64,000 bases of DNA from Nitrospirota bacterium (GCA_009773185.1 WPIF01000010.1:27853-91852), one strand, 5' to 3'; counted from the first letter of the stretch, positions 1 through 10,586 are shown. Notes: a model not told the origin generated them from the letters alone. Made by a program: numbers and translations.

Positions 1-2
1 TA

Positions 3-140
3 CCTATAATAATTATAACAACAGAGGGCGCTGAAGAAGACAAAAAGAAGGCCATCGCCATAGGCGCTAACGCATATCTTCCAAAACCCATCCAGACGCA
101 GGAACTCATAAAACTGGTCAATAGTATTATAGGCGGTTAA
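3..140 (+). CDS. C-terminal fragment of a response regulator receiver (CheY-like) domain, truncated by the window start
   Basis: Frame 3 reads PIIIITTEGAEEDKKKAIAIGANAYLPKPIQTQELIKLVNSIIGG*; the K-P near the end is typical of receiver domains. Confidence 0.8.
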   Translation, partial: PIIIITTEGAEEDKKKAIAIGANAYLPKPIQTQELIKLVNSIIGG

Positions 141-177
141 TGAGTCACAGGCGCATTAATGTCAGCGGCACATTATA

Positions 178-264
178 TGGTGCCGGAGGCCGGACTCGAA
201 CCGGCACGACCTCGCGGACGAGGGATTTTAAGTCCCTTGCGTCTACCAATTCCGCCACTCCGGC
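178..264 (-). tRNA. tRNA-Leu (anticodon TAA) with encoded CCA
   Basis: Reverse complement reads GCCGGAGTGGCGGAATTGGTAGACGCAAGGGACTTAAAATCCCTCGTCC...GGTTCGAGTCCGGCCTCCGGCACCA; acceptor stem pairs, long variable arm, TAA anticodon. Confidence 0.95.
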
Positions 265-360
265 TAACTTTGAATTTTAAATGATTTCCCTGTATTTGGT
301 CAAACACTTTCAGGTTATCCTGATTTGACAAATACCGGCAGTGACCATAAAATCTAATCT

Positions 361-1041
361 ATGAAGAAGATAATTATAGCAAGCGCGCTCAAGCCGTTCA
401 TCGAGAAAGAAAGAAGTATTCTGCAAAGAGCAGACTTCAGGATATTCACCGCAACTTCAGGAGAAGAAGCATTTAAGGTCCACAGGGCTGAAAAAGCAGA
501 TATTATAATAGCAGACCTTGATATGCCCGGAATCAGCGGCGACAAGTTGTGCTCTGTTATCAGAGGAGATAAAGCGCTTAAAAAAGTTTCTATAATTATC
601 GTATGCACTAACAGTCAGGCAGACATCGAGAGGTGTTCAAACTCAGGGGCCAACTCATATATAACAAAGCCGATAGCCCCTGCGCAGCTTATCGAGACAG
701 TAAGCCGGCTTCTGAATATCCCTGAAAGAAAATCTTACCGTGTTCTTATAAAGGTAGAGGTTAAGGGCAAGTTCATGAATGTGCCTTTTTTCTGTTCTTC
801 CGGGGATTTAAGCGCCTCCGGCATGCTCGTGGAAACGGATAAACCCCTGGCCAAAGGCGATACTGTATCCTGCTCATTTTTTCTCCCGAACTCTGAACGC
901 GTAGTTGCAGACGGAGAGATTGTCAGGGTAGTGAGAAAGGCTCTCAGGACGTTCCAGTACGGCGTCAGGTTTGTTGCGCTTCTTCCTGAATACAGGGCAG
1001 CGATAGAGACATTTATCAATAACTGGACACGGAATGCATAA
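361..1041 (+). CDS. Response regulator receiver domain fused to a C-terminal PilZ-like domain
   Basis: N-terminal receiver (IIIADLDMPGISGDKL, ITKPIAP); C-terminal YRVLIKVEVKG...SGDLSASGMLVETDKPL...GVRFV PilZ-like. Confidence 0.8.
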   Translation: MKKIIIASALKPFIEKERSILQRADFRIFTATSGEEAFKVHRAEKADIIIADLDMPGISGDKLCSVIRGDKALKKVSIIIVCTNSQADIERCSNSGANSYITKPIAPAQLIETVSRLLNIPERKSYRVLIKVEVKGKFMNVPFFCSSGDLSASGMLVETDKPLAKGDTVSCSFFLPNSERVVADGEIVRVVRKALRTFQYGVRFVALLPEYRAAIETFINNWTRNA

Positions 1042-1134
1042 CTGCGGCACTGTGAAAACAGTGTTTATGTTATGAAGCCGAAGGGTTGACTTAGACGTAA
1101 ATTCTCAGATAAGATACGTATCCGGGGTAAAAAA

Positions 1135-1593
1135 ATGAAAGTAGCAATTGGCAGTGACCATGCCGGCATAGATCTAAAAAAAGAACTTGTCTCTCTTCTG
1201 AATGAGATGAAGATAGAGTGTATTGACTTTGGCACAGATAGCCCGCAAAGTGTTGATTACCCTGATTTCGGGGAGAAGGTTTCTAAAGCGGTTTCTGCAG
1301 GCAATGTGGAGAGGGGCATACTCATATGCGGGACAGGCATAGGCATGTCAATTGTTGCAAACAAGGTTCCCGATATAAGGGCTTCTCTTTGCAATGACCT
1401 GTTTACGGCAAAGATGAGCAGGCTGCACAATGATGCAAATGTGCTTGTGATAGGCGGGAGGATAGTTGGAAGGGATCTCGCAAAAGAGATTGTGAGGACA
1501 TGGTTCAGCACAGAATTTGAAGGCGGCAGGCATGCCAACCGTCTTAATAAGATTAAACTGATAGAGGAACGATTTATAAAACATGGACTTTGA
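1135..1593 (+). CDS. rpiB: Ribose-5-phosphate isomerase B
   Basis: [18 protein letters not shown]...[45 protein letters not shown]. Confidence 0.95.
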   Translation: MKVAIGSDHAGIDLKKELVSLLNEMKIECIDFGTDSPQSVDYPDFGEKVSKAVSAGNVERGILICGTGIGMSIVANKVPDIRASLCNDLFTAKMSRLHNDANVLVIGGRIVGRDLAKEIVRTWFSTEFEGGRHANRLNKIKLIEERFIKHGL

Positions 1594-2821
1594 AAGGCTT
1601 AAGCTCTCCGACCCTGACATTTATTCAGCGATTCAGAAAGAGATAGAAAGAGAAAGAGGAAAGATCCTCCTTATTGCATCGGAAAACTATGCAAGTCAGG
1701 CTGTTCTTGAGGCCCAGGGTTCTATATTCACCAATAAATATGCAGAAGGGTATCCGAATAAAAGATATTACGGCGGATGCGAATATGCTGATATTGTTGA
1801 GAGCCTTGCAATAGAGCGGGCAAAAGAACTCTTCGGAGCAGAACATATAAATGTCCAGCCCCATTCAGGAAGCCAGGCCAATATGGCAGTTTATTTTGCA
1901 TTCCTCAAGCCCGGAGATACTATTTTAGGGATGAACCTGAGCCATGGCGGACACCTTTCCCACGGAGCAAAGGTAAACTTCTCGGGAATGCTTTATAGGA
2001 ATATTCCGTACGGGGTTAATAGGGAGACAGGCTATATTGATTATGAAGAGGTTAGAAGACTTGCCAGAGAAAATAAACCTAAGATGATACTTGTCGGTGC
2101 AAGCGCTTATTCAAGGACACTGGACTTCAAAACATTTTCTGAGATTGCAAAAGAGGTCGGGGCATATCTGATGGCAGATATAGCGCATATCGCAGGACTT
2201 ATTGCTGTGGGCCTTCATCCTTCGCCTGTGCCTTATGCAGATTTTGTGACAACAACAACCCACAAGACTTTGCGCGGCCCAAGGGGTGGAATGATAATGT
2301 GCAGGGCAGAATATGCAAAGGCAATAGACAAAATGATATTCCCCGGAATTCAGGGAGGGCCTCTGGTTCATGTGATTGCTGCAAAGGCAGTTGCTTTTAA
2401 AGAGGCATTGAGCAGGGAGTTCAGGGATTATCAGCAGAGGGTGATAAATAATGCAAAAAGGCTTGCTGAAGAACTTATAAAAAGGGGATTCAGGATAATA
2501 TCAGGCGGGACAGACAATCACCTCATGCTGGTTGACCTTACAACCAAGGGCATAACAGGCAAAGAGGCTGAGGAGGCGCTTGATAAGGCAGGAATAACAG
2601 TTAATAAAAATGCCATCCCCTATGATGAAAGGCCGCCTGCAGTAACCAGTGGTATGAGGCTCGGCACGCCGTCTGTTACAACACGTGGGATGGGTGAGGC
2701 TGAGATGGCGGAGATAGCAGATATTATAGATGAGGTATTGAAAAATCATGCGAGTGATGAAAAGCTTAGAGGGTTTAGGCAGAGGGCAGAGAATATCTGC
2801 AAGAGATTTCCGGTATATTAA
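1583..2821 (+). CDS. glyA: Serine hydroxymethyltransferase
   Basis: IASENYAS...[37 protein letters not shown]...[14 protein letters not shown]. Confidence 0.97.
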   Translation: MDFERLKLSDPDIYSAIQKEIERERGKILLIASENYASQAVLEAQGSIFTNKYAEGYPNKRYYGGCEYADIVESLAIERAKELFGAEHINVQPHSGSQANMAVYFAFLKPGDTILGMNLSHGGHLSHGAKVNFSGMLYRNIPYGVNRETGYIDYEEVRRLARENKPKMILVGASAYSRTLDFKTFSEIAKEVGAYLMADIAHIAGLIAVGLHPSPVPYADFVTTTTHKTLRGPRGGMIMCRAEYAKAIDKMIFPGIQGGPLVHVIAAKAVAFKEALSREFRDYQQRVINNAKRLAEELIKRGFRIISGGTDNHLMLVDLTTKGITGKEAEEALDKAGITVNKNAIPYDERPPAVTSGMRLGTPSVTTRGMGEAEMAEIADIIDEVLKNHASDEKLRGFRQRAENICKRFPVY

Positions 2822-2828
2822 TTAGATT

Positions 2829-3296
2829 ATGAAATGTCCTTTTTGCGGGAACATAGAAGATAAAGTCATTGACTCGCGTACGAGCAAGGAAGGCGATGCA
2901 ATTCGCAGGAGGCGCGAGTGCCTCAAATGCGGAAAGCGTTTCACTTCCTATGAACGCGTTGAGGATCTGGTTCCGATGGTTGTGAAAAAAGATGGAAGGC
3001 GGGAGCCCTTTGACAGGCCCAAGGTACTTAAAGGCCTTGAAAAGGCATGTGAGAAAAGGCCTGTAAGCGTTGAAGCGCTTGAAGGCATTGTTGATACTAT
3101 AGAGAAAAAACTGATAAACCTTGGCGTAAAGGAAATACCGAGCACATGGGTTGGCGAAGAGGTCATGTCTTCGCTAAGGGACCTTGATAAGGTTGCGTAT
3201 GTGAGGTTTGCATCTGTTTACAGGCAATTCAAGGACATCAATGAACTGATGAATGAAGTAAAGACATTGTTTGAACATAAAGGCAGTAAACAGTGA
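2829..3296 (+). CDS. nrdR: Transcriptional repressor NrdR
   Basis: [45 protein letters not shown] zinc ribbon plus ATP-cone. Confidence 0.97.
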   Translation: MKCPFCGNIEDKVIDSRTSKEGDAIRRRRECLKCGKRFTSYERVEDLVPMVVKKDGRREPFDRPKVLKGLEKACEKRPVSVEALEGIVDTIEKKLINLGVKEIPSTWVGEEVMSSLRDLDKVAYVRFASVYRQFKDINELMNEVKTLFEHKGSKQ

Positions 3297-3392
3297 TTAG
3301 TGACAGTAAATGCTGCTGACACTGTCTCCTTCGGCGACCCGCCTGGGCGGGAAAACTGGAACTGACACATTTTCAAGACAAAGGAGGATTTT

Positions 3393-4247
3393 ATGTCTAC
3401 GCTGGATTGGGGATTGAAAAACCGTCTTTCAAGGATAATTAAAACTGACGGAAGGACTGTGATGCTTGCAGTTGACCATGGATATTTTCTCGGGCCTACA
3501 TCAGGGCTTGAAGATGCAGAAAAGACAATCAAACCGCTTTTACCCTATGCCGACGCCTTAATGCCGACGAGGGGAATCATACGGACCTCAGTTAGTTCTT
3601 CAACTGAAACCCCTATGGTACTGAGGGTATCAGGAGGAAACAGTATTCTTGATGAAGACCTCTCCAATGAAGGCCTGACAGTTTCGATGGAGGATGCGGT
3701 AAGATTGAATGTAGCTGCAGTGGCCATCTCAATTTATGTCGGCTCCCCGAACCAGAAAGAGACACTTCTTAATCTTACAAAACTTGTTGATGAAGGCCAC
3801 CGTTACGGTGTTCCGGTTTTGGCTGTTACTGCTGTTGGAAAGAGCATGGGGCGTGATGCGCGTTATCTTGCGCTTTGTTGCCGTATAGCTGCTGAACTCG
3901 GCGCGCATTTTGTTAAGACATATTATTGCGATGGCTTTGAAAAAGTCGTTAAGACCTGTCCTGTTCCGATTGTTATGGCAGGCGGAAAGAAACTTCCGGA
4001 GATGGAGGCGCTTGAGCTTACTTATAATGCAATATCCCGTGGAGCTGCAGGGGTTGATATGGGAAGAAACATATTTCAGTCGGATTCGCCTGTTGCAATG
4101 ATACAGGCTGTGAAGGCGATAGTCCATGACAACGCCACGCCCAAAAAGGCCTATGAGATTTACAAAGGCCTTAAAGCCCGCCTGAAGAGCAAAAAGTCAA
4201 GAGTTAAAGGTGTTACTGCAAGCAAGACAGACCTGAGCAGGCATTAA
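3393..4247 (+). CDS. LsrF/class I fructose-bisphosphate aldolase-type (DeoC/FbaB family) protein
   Basis: [33 protein letters not shown]...[31 protein letters not shown]....[19 protein letters not shown]; close to LsrF by eye. Confidence 0.8.
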   Translation: MSTLDWGLKNRLSRIIKTDGRTVMLAVDHGYFLGPTSGLEDAEKTIKPLLPYADALMPTRGIIRTSVSSSTETPMVLRVSGGNSILDEDLSNEGLTVSMEDAVRLNVAAVAISIYVGSPNQKETLLNLTKLVDEGHRYGVPVLAVTAVGKSMGRDARYLALCCRIAAELGAHFVKTYYCDGFEKVVKTCPVPIVMAGGKKLPEMEALELTYNAISRGAAGVDMGRNIFQSDSPVAMIQAVKAIVHDNATPKKAYEIYKGLKARLKSKKSRVKGVTASKTDLSRH

Positions 4248-4258
4248 TCCAAATATGA

Positions 4259-4282
4259 GAGGGGCGTTTCATCGCCCCTCTA
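4259..4282 (+). terminator. Stem-loop downstream of the aldolase gene, possible terminator
   Basis: AGAGGGGCG-TTTCAT-CGCCCCTCT perfect 9-bp stem; no strong U-tract. Confidence 0.5.
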
Positions 4283-4373
4283 TGTAGAAGTCTTTTGCAG
4301 CGTGTTAGCAAGCCGTTGCGGGGAAGCTCTTTTTGAAATGAATTTTGAAGGTTTGAGCCTAAAAGTTTCCTAT

Positions 4374-4670
4374 TCAATAGGGTTTTCCCGATTTAAACTT
4401 AATAAAAAGCCCCAAAACGATAATAGATAAAATAAAGACAACTTCGTATAGAATGACTGTTTTCAAAGCGGCAAGAAATGAACTGAACTTCCAGACCCAT
4501 TTTGCATAATAAATTATTCCAAATAATGCCAATAAATTGGAGCCTAACACTAAAACGATAAGCGAAGTTGAAAATGGTTCCTTGAAAATTAAAATACTTG
4601 CCAGTTGCAGGATGAAGACAATAAAAAATATGATGCTGAAAACAATTTTTTCCTGAACTGGCCAATACAT
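4374..4670 (-). CDS. Small hypothetical membrane protein
   Basis: 98-aa ORF with about three hydrophobic segments. Confidence 0.5.
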   Translation of the reverse strand: MYWPVQEKIVFSIIFFIVFILQLASILIFKEPFSTSLIVLVLGSNLLALFGIIYYAKWVWKFSSFLAALKTVILYEVVFILSIIVLGLFIKFKSGKPY

Positions 4671-4865
4671 TGTCTATATTTCCATCCTTATACTGACTGC
4701 GGGAATGACAAAGTACGTTATGAACTCCAAAGTGTCATTCCTAATCTGTCCCAATACTATCAAACAGCTTTCGATTGTGTCAACCTAACAGGGTCAAAAC
4801 AAATCTATTGCTGTTCTGTATCCCAAATGTGCTACAATAGTTCATAAATGCAGAGGAGGTTTGGT

Positions 4866-5126
4866 ATGACAAAGACTGCGATGATAAGGACAAGGATAAC
4901 GCCTGATTTAAAAACAGAGGGCGAAAAGATACTTAAGAAGCTGGGATTAACCACAACTGAGGCTGTAATTCTCTTTTTTGCCCAGATAAAACTACAGAAG
5001 GGCCTGCCTTTTGATGTGAAGATACCTAACAGAACTACTCTTAAGGCAATGAAGGAGGCCGAAGAAGGCAAAGGGCTTAAGAGCTATAAGAGTATTGATG
5101 ATTTCTTTAAGAAAATGGGTGTGTAG
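4866..5126 (+). CDS. RelB/DinJ-family antitoxin
   Basis: MTKTAMIRTRITPDLKTEGEKILKKLGLTTTEAVILFFAQI...LPFDVKIPN; AGGAGG 5' of ATG; overlaps toxin gene start. Confidence 0.9.
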   Translation: MTKTAMIRTRITPDLKTEGEKILKKLGLTTTEAVILFFAQIKLQKGLPFDVKIPNRTTLKAMKEAEEGKGLKSYKSIDDFFKKMGV

Positions 5127-5401
5127 TGCTCAAAGCAAAAACCACAAAACAGTTTGAAAAAGACTTTAAACTGATAATAAAACAAGGCAGAGACTTAGAG
5201 AAACTAAAAACGATAATGAAAAAGCTTACCAATCAGGAACCCCTTGATATGAGATATAAAGACCATAAATTGATAGGCAATCTTGAAGGGCACAGGGAAT
5301 GTCATATAGAACCTAACTGGCTGCTTGTTTACAGGATACAACAAAGTGAAGAGACTATTGTTTTTGTAAGGACAGGGAGCCACAGCGATATATTTGGATA
5401 G
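5126..5401 (+). CDS. YafQ/RelE-family mRNA interferase toxin
   Basis: TKQFEKDFKLIIKQGRDLEKLKTIMKKL...YKDHKLIGNLEGHRECHIEPNWLLVYRI. Confidence 0.93.
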   Translation: MLKAKTTKQFEKDFKLIIKQGRDLEKLKTIMKKLTNQEPLDMRYKDHKLIGNLEGHRECHIEPNWLLVYRIQQSEETIVFVRTGSHSDIFG

Positions 5402-5423
5402 ATTATTTGCAAAAGGAGATTTT

Positions 5424-6449
5424 ATGAAGGTAGCGATGTATTACAGGAATAATGACGTGAGAGTTGAGGAGATGCCTGTTCCGAAGATAGGGAAGGCTGA
5501 GCTTCTTGTCAAGGTCATGGCAAGCGGAATCTGCGGAAGCGATGTTATGGAATGGTATCGGATTAAAAAGGCGCCGAGAGTATTGGGGCATGAGATAACA
5601 GGGGAAATAGTTGAAATAGGTGGAGAGGTCAGGAACTATAAAAAAGGCGACCGGGTCTTTGTCTCACATCATGTGCCATGCAATACCTGCCATTATTGCC
5701 TGAGCGGTTATCACACTGCATGTGAGACACTTCACAGGACAAATTTTGACCCCGGGGGTTTTGCCGAATATCTCAGAGTGCCGGAGATAAATGTAGACAG
5801 GGGTGTATATGTCCTTCCTGATAGCATGTCATACGAGGAAGGGACATTTATTGAGCCTCTGGCATGTGTTTTAAGAGGGCAGAAGGTTGCTAATCTCAAG
5901 CCGGGACAAAGCGTGCTGGTTATTGGAAGCGGGATGTCAGGGCTTTTGCATATAAATCTTGCGCGTGGATTAGGAGCCGGAAAGATAATCGCCACTGATA
6001 TAAATGAATACCGCCTTAAAGCAGCATTAAAGTTTGGAGCAGATGCAGTTATAGATGCAAGGGAAGATGTTCCTAAGCGTATGAAGGAATTAAATGAAGG
6101 AAGATTGGCTGATATAGTTATAGTCTGTACAGGTGTAATGCCTGCGGTTAATCAGGCCTTGCAGTCTGTTGACAGCGGTGGAACAATCCTTTTCTTTGCA
6201 GTCCCGGAGCCTGGAATCAATATCTCTGTGCCAATTAATGATTTCTGGCGTAATGAGATAAAGATGATGACATCTTACGGCGCAAGTCCGGCTGACCTTT
6301 CGCTTGCAATTGAGCTTATCAAGGCTCATAGGGTGGATGTGAAGGATATGATTACCCATAAGCTCGCCATGTCTGAGGCAGGGCTTGGTTTTAAGCTTGT
6401 TGCCGGAGCTCAGGATTCAATAAAGGTTATTATTGAGCCGTGGAGGTAG
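5424..6449 (+). CDS. Zinc-dependent alcohol/sorbitol dehydrogenase family protein
   Basis: GICGSDVMEWY...RVLGHEITGEIVEIG...HHVPCNTCHYCLSGYHTAC; Rossmann VLVIGSGMSG. Confidence 0.88.
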   Translation: MKVAMYYRNNDVRVEEMPVPKIGKAELLVKVMASGICGSDVMEWYRIKKAPRVLGHEITGEIVEIGGEVRNYKKGDRVFVSHHVPCNTCHYCLSGYHTACETLHRTNFDPGGFAEYLRVPEINVDRGVYVLPDSMSYEEGTFIEPLACVLRGQKVANLKPGQSVLVIGSGMSGLLHINLARGLGAGKIIATDINEYRLKAALKFGADAVIDAREDVPKRMKELNEGRLADIVIVCTGVMPAVNQALQSVDSGGTILFFAVPEPGINISVPINDFWRNEIKMMTSYGASPADLSLAIELIKAHRVDVKDMITHKLAMSEAGLGFKLVAGAQDSIKVIIEPWR

Positions 6450-6488
6450 GAAATAAATAAGCAGTATTGCCCTTCGCTCTGTATCTAA

Positions 6489-8051
6489 CTAGAAGCCGAT
6501 TTCTGTCCCTTTGTCAATGCTGTATATGAGATATGTCTGATAGTTCTTCACCCATGGCTGCCTTACCGTATAATCAGTCTTATGCCAGAAAAATACCCAC
6601 GCTGCATCATCAACAATCATATTTTCTGCTTTTTCGTAATACATGTCTCTTTCTTTCATTGTATATGCATGCTGGCCGGCTTCAATCAGATAATCAACTT
6701 TAGGATTCTTATATCTTGCCCTGTTTCCGGCAGGCCCTAAATTTGCCGAATGGAATAACGGGAATAAAAAGTTCTCAGGGTCAGGATAATCGGCAAACCA
6801 TCCGAGCCAGAACATATCAGTCTCGCCCTTATTAATTGCCTCTTTGTATGCGCTCCACTCAAGCTGCTTTATATTAGCCTTAATCCCGACATCTTTCAGG
6901 TATGATTGTATTACCTCTGCTATATCTACAACCTCATTATCCGCTGTTATATAAAAATTGACCTCAAGGCCATCCGGATACCCCGCTGCCTTGAGCAATT
7001 CCTTTGCTTTCGAGGGATTGTATTCATAGGGAGCTGGAGCTTTCCATTTTCTGAGCATGTTCGGCACCGGGCCTGATGCAAGACTCCCCCTTTCTTCAAA
7101 AAGAGTTCTTAAAATCTTTTCCCTGTCAATCGCGTAATTCATTGCCTTTCTCAGTATCTTATTGTCAAAAGGTTTTTTGGAACAGTTCAGGCCGAGATAA
7201 TAAGTATTTATGCCCTCTATTGCCGATATATACTTCTCCCACTTTTTATCCTTCCTGTATCTGGAGAATGCGGATGCAGGAACCCCTATTACATCGAGAT
7301 TCCCGATCTCAAACTCTGTGAGCGTCGTAAGGTCTTCCGGGATAATTTTATAAATTATGCCTTTAATTTTTGGTTTATTGTCAAAATAATCTTTCCGGGC
7401 ATCAAGCTGAAGTTCTCTGTTCGAAAGCCAGTGTGTGAGAACAAATGGGCCTGTGCCAACAGGATGGGATGAGAAATCAACCCCCCACTTTTTTACCTCA
7501 TCTTCAGGCACTACATATGCTGCAGTCATTGTAAGAAGGTTAAGGAATGGGGCAAATGGTTTATCAAGGGTTATTTCAAGGGCATAATTGTTTATTACCT
7601 TTATCCCAGATACCTCCTTTGCCTTTCCATCCATGAACTCCCTTGCGCCTTTTATTCTGTCAAATACCCATGTGTTCGGGGACCTTGTTGATGGATTCAA
7701 TATCCTCTCAAATGAATATTTGAAATCCCCGGCTTTTACCTCAATCCCATTGGAGAATCTTACGCCGTTTTTTAATTCAAACCTGTAAATAAGGCCGTTC
7801 TTTGAGATTTCATATTCCGAAGCTATGTCAGGCGCAATGCCCAGGTCTCTGTCCATCTTAACGAGCCCGTTAAATAACTTGGCAGAGATAGAGCCGCCCG
7901 TGACATCAACAATGAGCGCAGGGTCAAGTGTTGTCGGGTTTGTATTCAGGCGGTAGTAGACGTATTCAGGAAGGCGGTTCCGGGAAGAGCAGGAAAAAAT
8001 GAGCGCCAGCAAGCAGATTGCAGATAACAGTTTTTCCCCGGAATGCCTCAC
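6489..8051 (-). CDS. Peptide/oligopeptide ABC transporter substrate-binding lipoprotein (OppA/DppA family)
   Basis: Lipobox-like LALIFSC; YYRLNTNPTTLDPALIVDVTGGSISAKLFNGLV; full SBP_bac_5-like length. Confidence 0.88.
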   Translation of the reverse strand: MRHSGEKLLSAICLLALIFSCSSRNRLPEYVYYRLNTNPTTLDPALIVDVTGGSISAKLFNGLVKMDRDLGIAPDIASEYEISKNGLIYRFELKNGVRFSNGIEVKAGDFKYSFERILNPSTRSPNTWVFDRIKGAREFMDGKAKEVSGIKVINNYALEITLDKPFAPFLNLLTMTAAYVVPEDEVKKWGVDFSSHPVGTGPFVLTHWLSNRELQLDARKDYFDNKPKIKGIIYKIIPEDLTTLTEFEIGNLDVIGVPASAFSRYRKDKKWEKYISAIEGINTYYLGLNCSKKPFDNKILRKAMNYAIDREKILRTLFEERGSLASGPVPNMLRKWKAPAPYEYNPSKAKELLKAAGYPDGLEVNFYITADNEVVDIAEVIQSYLKDVGIKANIKQLEWSAYKEAINKGETDMFWLGWFADYPDPENFLFPLFHSANLGPAGNRARYKNPKVDYLIEAGQHAYTMKERDMYYEKAENMIVDDAAWVFFWHKTDYTVRQPWVKNYQTYLIYSIDKGTEIGF

Positions 8052-8054
8052 ACT

Positions 8055-9494
8055 TTATTTTGACCTTAATCTTTCCTTGGCTGATGATGCTGCATTACTG
8101 CCCGGCGAGATTGCTACGGCCTTTTGCCAGTTTTCTCGTGCATTTTCTTTGTCGCCGGCAAGGTCAGCATAAACATTCCCAATCCTGTAATACATCAGCG
8201 CCTGCAAGTCCTTATCCTGTGTTGCACTTAATACTTTCTGATAAGAATCTCTTGCGCTTATGTCATATCCGCTGTCACGCCTTCTGTCCGGCTCTAATTT
8301 CTTTGCGAGGTCATAGTACATATCACCCCTGAATATGTGCGCTTCTAAATACATAGGCCGCAGTTGAAAGGTCTTTTTCAGGAATTTTTCTGCAGCTGAG
8401 AGTTCGTCTGCTGCATAATAAGCCCTTGCATAAGAAAGGTACACCTCCGGAGCGCGTTTGTTCCTTCTCATAACTGATTTAAGATTCCCGAGTATATTTT
8501 TATATGCGCTTTTCCATGCGCGATTGTTGCTCTCTCTCAGTTGTTTCATTTCCTGGCTGGCCTGGTTTATTGATTGCAGCTGTGCAAGAATTCCTGCGTC
8601 AACCGGCATTGCACGTTCACGTTCACGTTCACGGCCCGCCTTCCTGCTGGGTTTTTCAAATTCACTTATATCAGGAGAAGGCTCCTCCGGAACCAGTTCT
8701 ACCATGCTTTTTACCATCTGGCCTACTTCTATTGCAGCAGGAGAGGTTTCTTTCAGTATCAGGGCATCTGCAGTTTTATCCTTGACGTCTTTAATTTCAA
8801 TAGAGCCTGTTTCTATTCTTTCGACATCAAGCACTTCTCCTGTCTTGGGATGTTTTATGACCTTGCCTTCCTTAAATACAATAAATTGCATGCCGGTTCT
8901 TACGCCTGCGCGCTTGCCGAGATCTATAAGTACTTTATTTTCCGTTCTTTGGGCAACATAACCCTCCAGCGGGAAATCCTTGATGATCTTATCGGCCATC
9001 TTAACAACAAGGTCTTCAAGCTTGACCGCGCTTGTGCTCTTTACATTTTCAGCCGCTATTATGGAGCTGCTTTCCACCTCTATAATCCTTGCATTGACTT
9101 CCATAACATTCTGGAATTTCATTATGGAGCCTGTGATTACTATCTTTGCGCCGAGCACTCTGCCGAGTTTTGATGCGCTGCTTTCATCAATAATGCCTGA
9201 GACCCCGAGCTTCTGTTCCTCTAATACTTTCTTCAACAGCATCCTCTCTATAACGTCAAAACGCCCTTCTTTAACTAATGCCGTGATGAGCCATTCTGCA
9301 ACAATCTTTCCCATATCAGAGGTCTCATATCCTTCGCCCTGAAGCTGGAAATCCAAAACAGCAATCTTTGTTTTTTTAAATTCCGCCGAAGCAGCATTTA
9401 AAAAAATAAAATTGACAAGAAATATTGCTATTGCAAAACTAAATATAAGCTTTTTCATAAAACTCGTTTTCCCCCTTATAAATCTTCTGTTCAT
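8055..9494 (-). CDS. CsgG-like/TPR-repeat secreted protein
   Basis: Signal peptide; KIAVLDFQLQGEGYETSDMGKIVAEWLITALVKEGRFDVIER...VLGAKIVITGSI; C-terminal TPR-like repeats. Confidence 0.7.
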   Translation of the reverse strand: MNRRFIRGKTSFMKKLIFSFAIAIFLVNFIFLNAASAEFKKTKIAVLDFQLQGEGYETSDMGKIVAEWLITALVKEGRFDVIERMLLKKVLEEQKLGVSGIIDESSASKLGRVLGAKIVITGSIMKFQNVMEVNARIIEVESSSIIAAENVKSTSAVKLEDLVVKMADKIIKDFPLEGYVAQRTENKVLIDLGKRAGVRTGMQFIVFKEGKVIKHPKTGEVLDVERIETGSIEIKDVKDKTADALILKETSPAAIEVGQMVKSMVELVPEEPSPDISEFEKPSRKAGRERERERAMPVDAGILAQLQSINQASQEMKQLRESNNRAWKSAYKNILGNLKSVMRRNKRAPEVYLSYARAYYAADELSAAEKFLKKTFQLRPMYLEAHIFRGDMYYDLAKKLEPDRRRDSGYDISARDSYQKVLSATQDKDLQALMYYRIGNVYADLAGDKENARENWQKAVAISPGSNAASSAKERLRSK

Positions 9495-10480
9495 TGGGTC
9501 AACCGCTTTTTTGCCAATTCGCCTGTCTTGCTGTCAGGAGAAAGGGACACGGCCTTTTCCCAGTTTGCCCTCGCCCTTGTGCTGTTGTTTAGAATCTGAT
9601 ATTCAAGTTCTCCCATCTTATAATATACGTAGGCCTTTTTCCTGTCGTTGAGGTCAGGGCTCGCGAGTGCTTTTGTATAAGAAGCCAGGGCTGTGTCAGC
9701 AAGCGAACTTTTCGTAGAGACAGGGCTTCCGGTCAGGGCAGCTGAATCCATTTGCTGTTCAACAGGGTTGAAATCCCTGGCAAGCCCGGAGTAAATGTCT
9801 CCTTTAACTATATAGGCGTAAGGATAATCAGGTTTGTAATATAATGCCTTATCAATGGTCTTGTAGATATTTGATTCCTTTCTTGTCTCTGCAATCCACA
9901 GATATTTTGCATAGGCAAGATAATAGTCTGGATTCCCGGACATTTTACGGGACAGGGCTTTTATTTTAGAGCCCCCTTCTTTTGCCTTTAACTTCCATAA
10001 AGAATTATTAGCCATTTTCATGCCTACGCACTGGTCTAAGACAGTGTCTGCGTAGCTCAACTGATATTTATTATTATCAGGGTTTTCGGTTATAAGTTTT
10101 TTCAGGATGTCATATGCTGCATCATAGTCGCTGCCTTCTATAAGTATTATAGCCTTTTTATACAATTCTTCTGATTCAGGGGACTGGACAGCAGCTTTTT
10201 GCTTTGAGGCCCCTGCTTTGCCGGAATTTCCGGCAGAGTCAATCATTGCCGTTATAATATCTTCGCTTACGCCTTCCTCTTTTAATTTAAGTATGCCGGT
10301 TATCGAGACATCGAACTGGTTCTGGGAATTTTTGATTTTACTGATGACAAGCTCTTCCCCCAGCCCTGCCTTGACCATGCTCACAACTGTCTGATTTGTA
10401 AGGATTTCAGCGGACGATGCTGTCATGACTAATAAAAACATTATTGTGGATGACAGGATTATTGCCTTAAACGATTTCAT
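9491..10480 (-). CDS. TPR-repeat secreted protein, paralogous C-terminus to the downstream CsgG-like gene
   Basis: Signal peptide; C-terminus YYKMGELEYQILNNSTRARANWEKAVSLSPDSKTGELAKKRL resembles YYRIGNVYADLAGDKENARENWQKAVAISPGSNAASSAKERL; overlaps the next gene. Confidence 0.7.
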   Translation of the reverse strand: MKSFKAIILSSTIMFLLVMTASSAEILTNQTVVSMVKAGLGEELVISKIKNSQNQFDVSITGILKLKEEGVSEDIITAMIDSAGNSGKAGASKQKAAVQSPESEELYKKAIILIEGSDYDAAYDILKKLITENPDNNKYQLSYADTVLDQCVGMKMANNSLWKLKAKEGGSKIKALSRKMSGNPDYYLAYAKYLWIAETRKESNIYKTIDKALYYKPDYPYAYIVKGDIYSGLARDFNPVEQQMDSAALTGSPVSTKSSLADTALASYTKALASPDLNDRKKAYVYYKMGELEYQILNNSTRARANWEKAVSLSPDSKTGELAKKRLTQ

Positions 10481-10586
10481 AGTCTTTTTATAATATCATT
10501 TTTTGGCCTAAAATCAAAGAGCTATGCCCGAAGCCATTAAAATGCAGGGCAAAAGCAGGATTAAAATTTAAAAAATATTGCACTTT

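Noticed and set aside
4700-4745. GGAATGAC...GTCATTCC inverted repeat upstream of the RelBE-type locus
   Set aside because: Arms are only 8-9 bp with a ~25 nt loop; could be a decayed dispersed repeat but too weak to claim a function
5424-6449. Three zinc-dependent dehydrogenase paralogs (here, 50689-51714, 51742-52758) as a novel pathway
   Set aside because: A common paralogous family; substrate cannot be told from sequence and no pathway partners are adjacent
8458-9342. Long plus-strand ORFs opposite the CsgG-like gene (167, 199 and 120 aa)
   Set aside because: Antisense shadows of a well-supported minus-strand CDS; no recognisable domains
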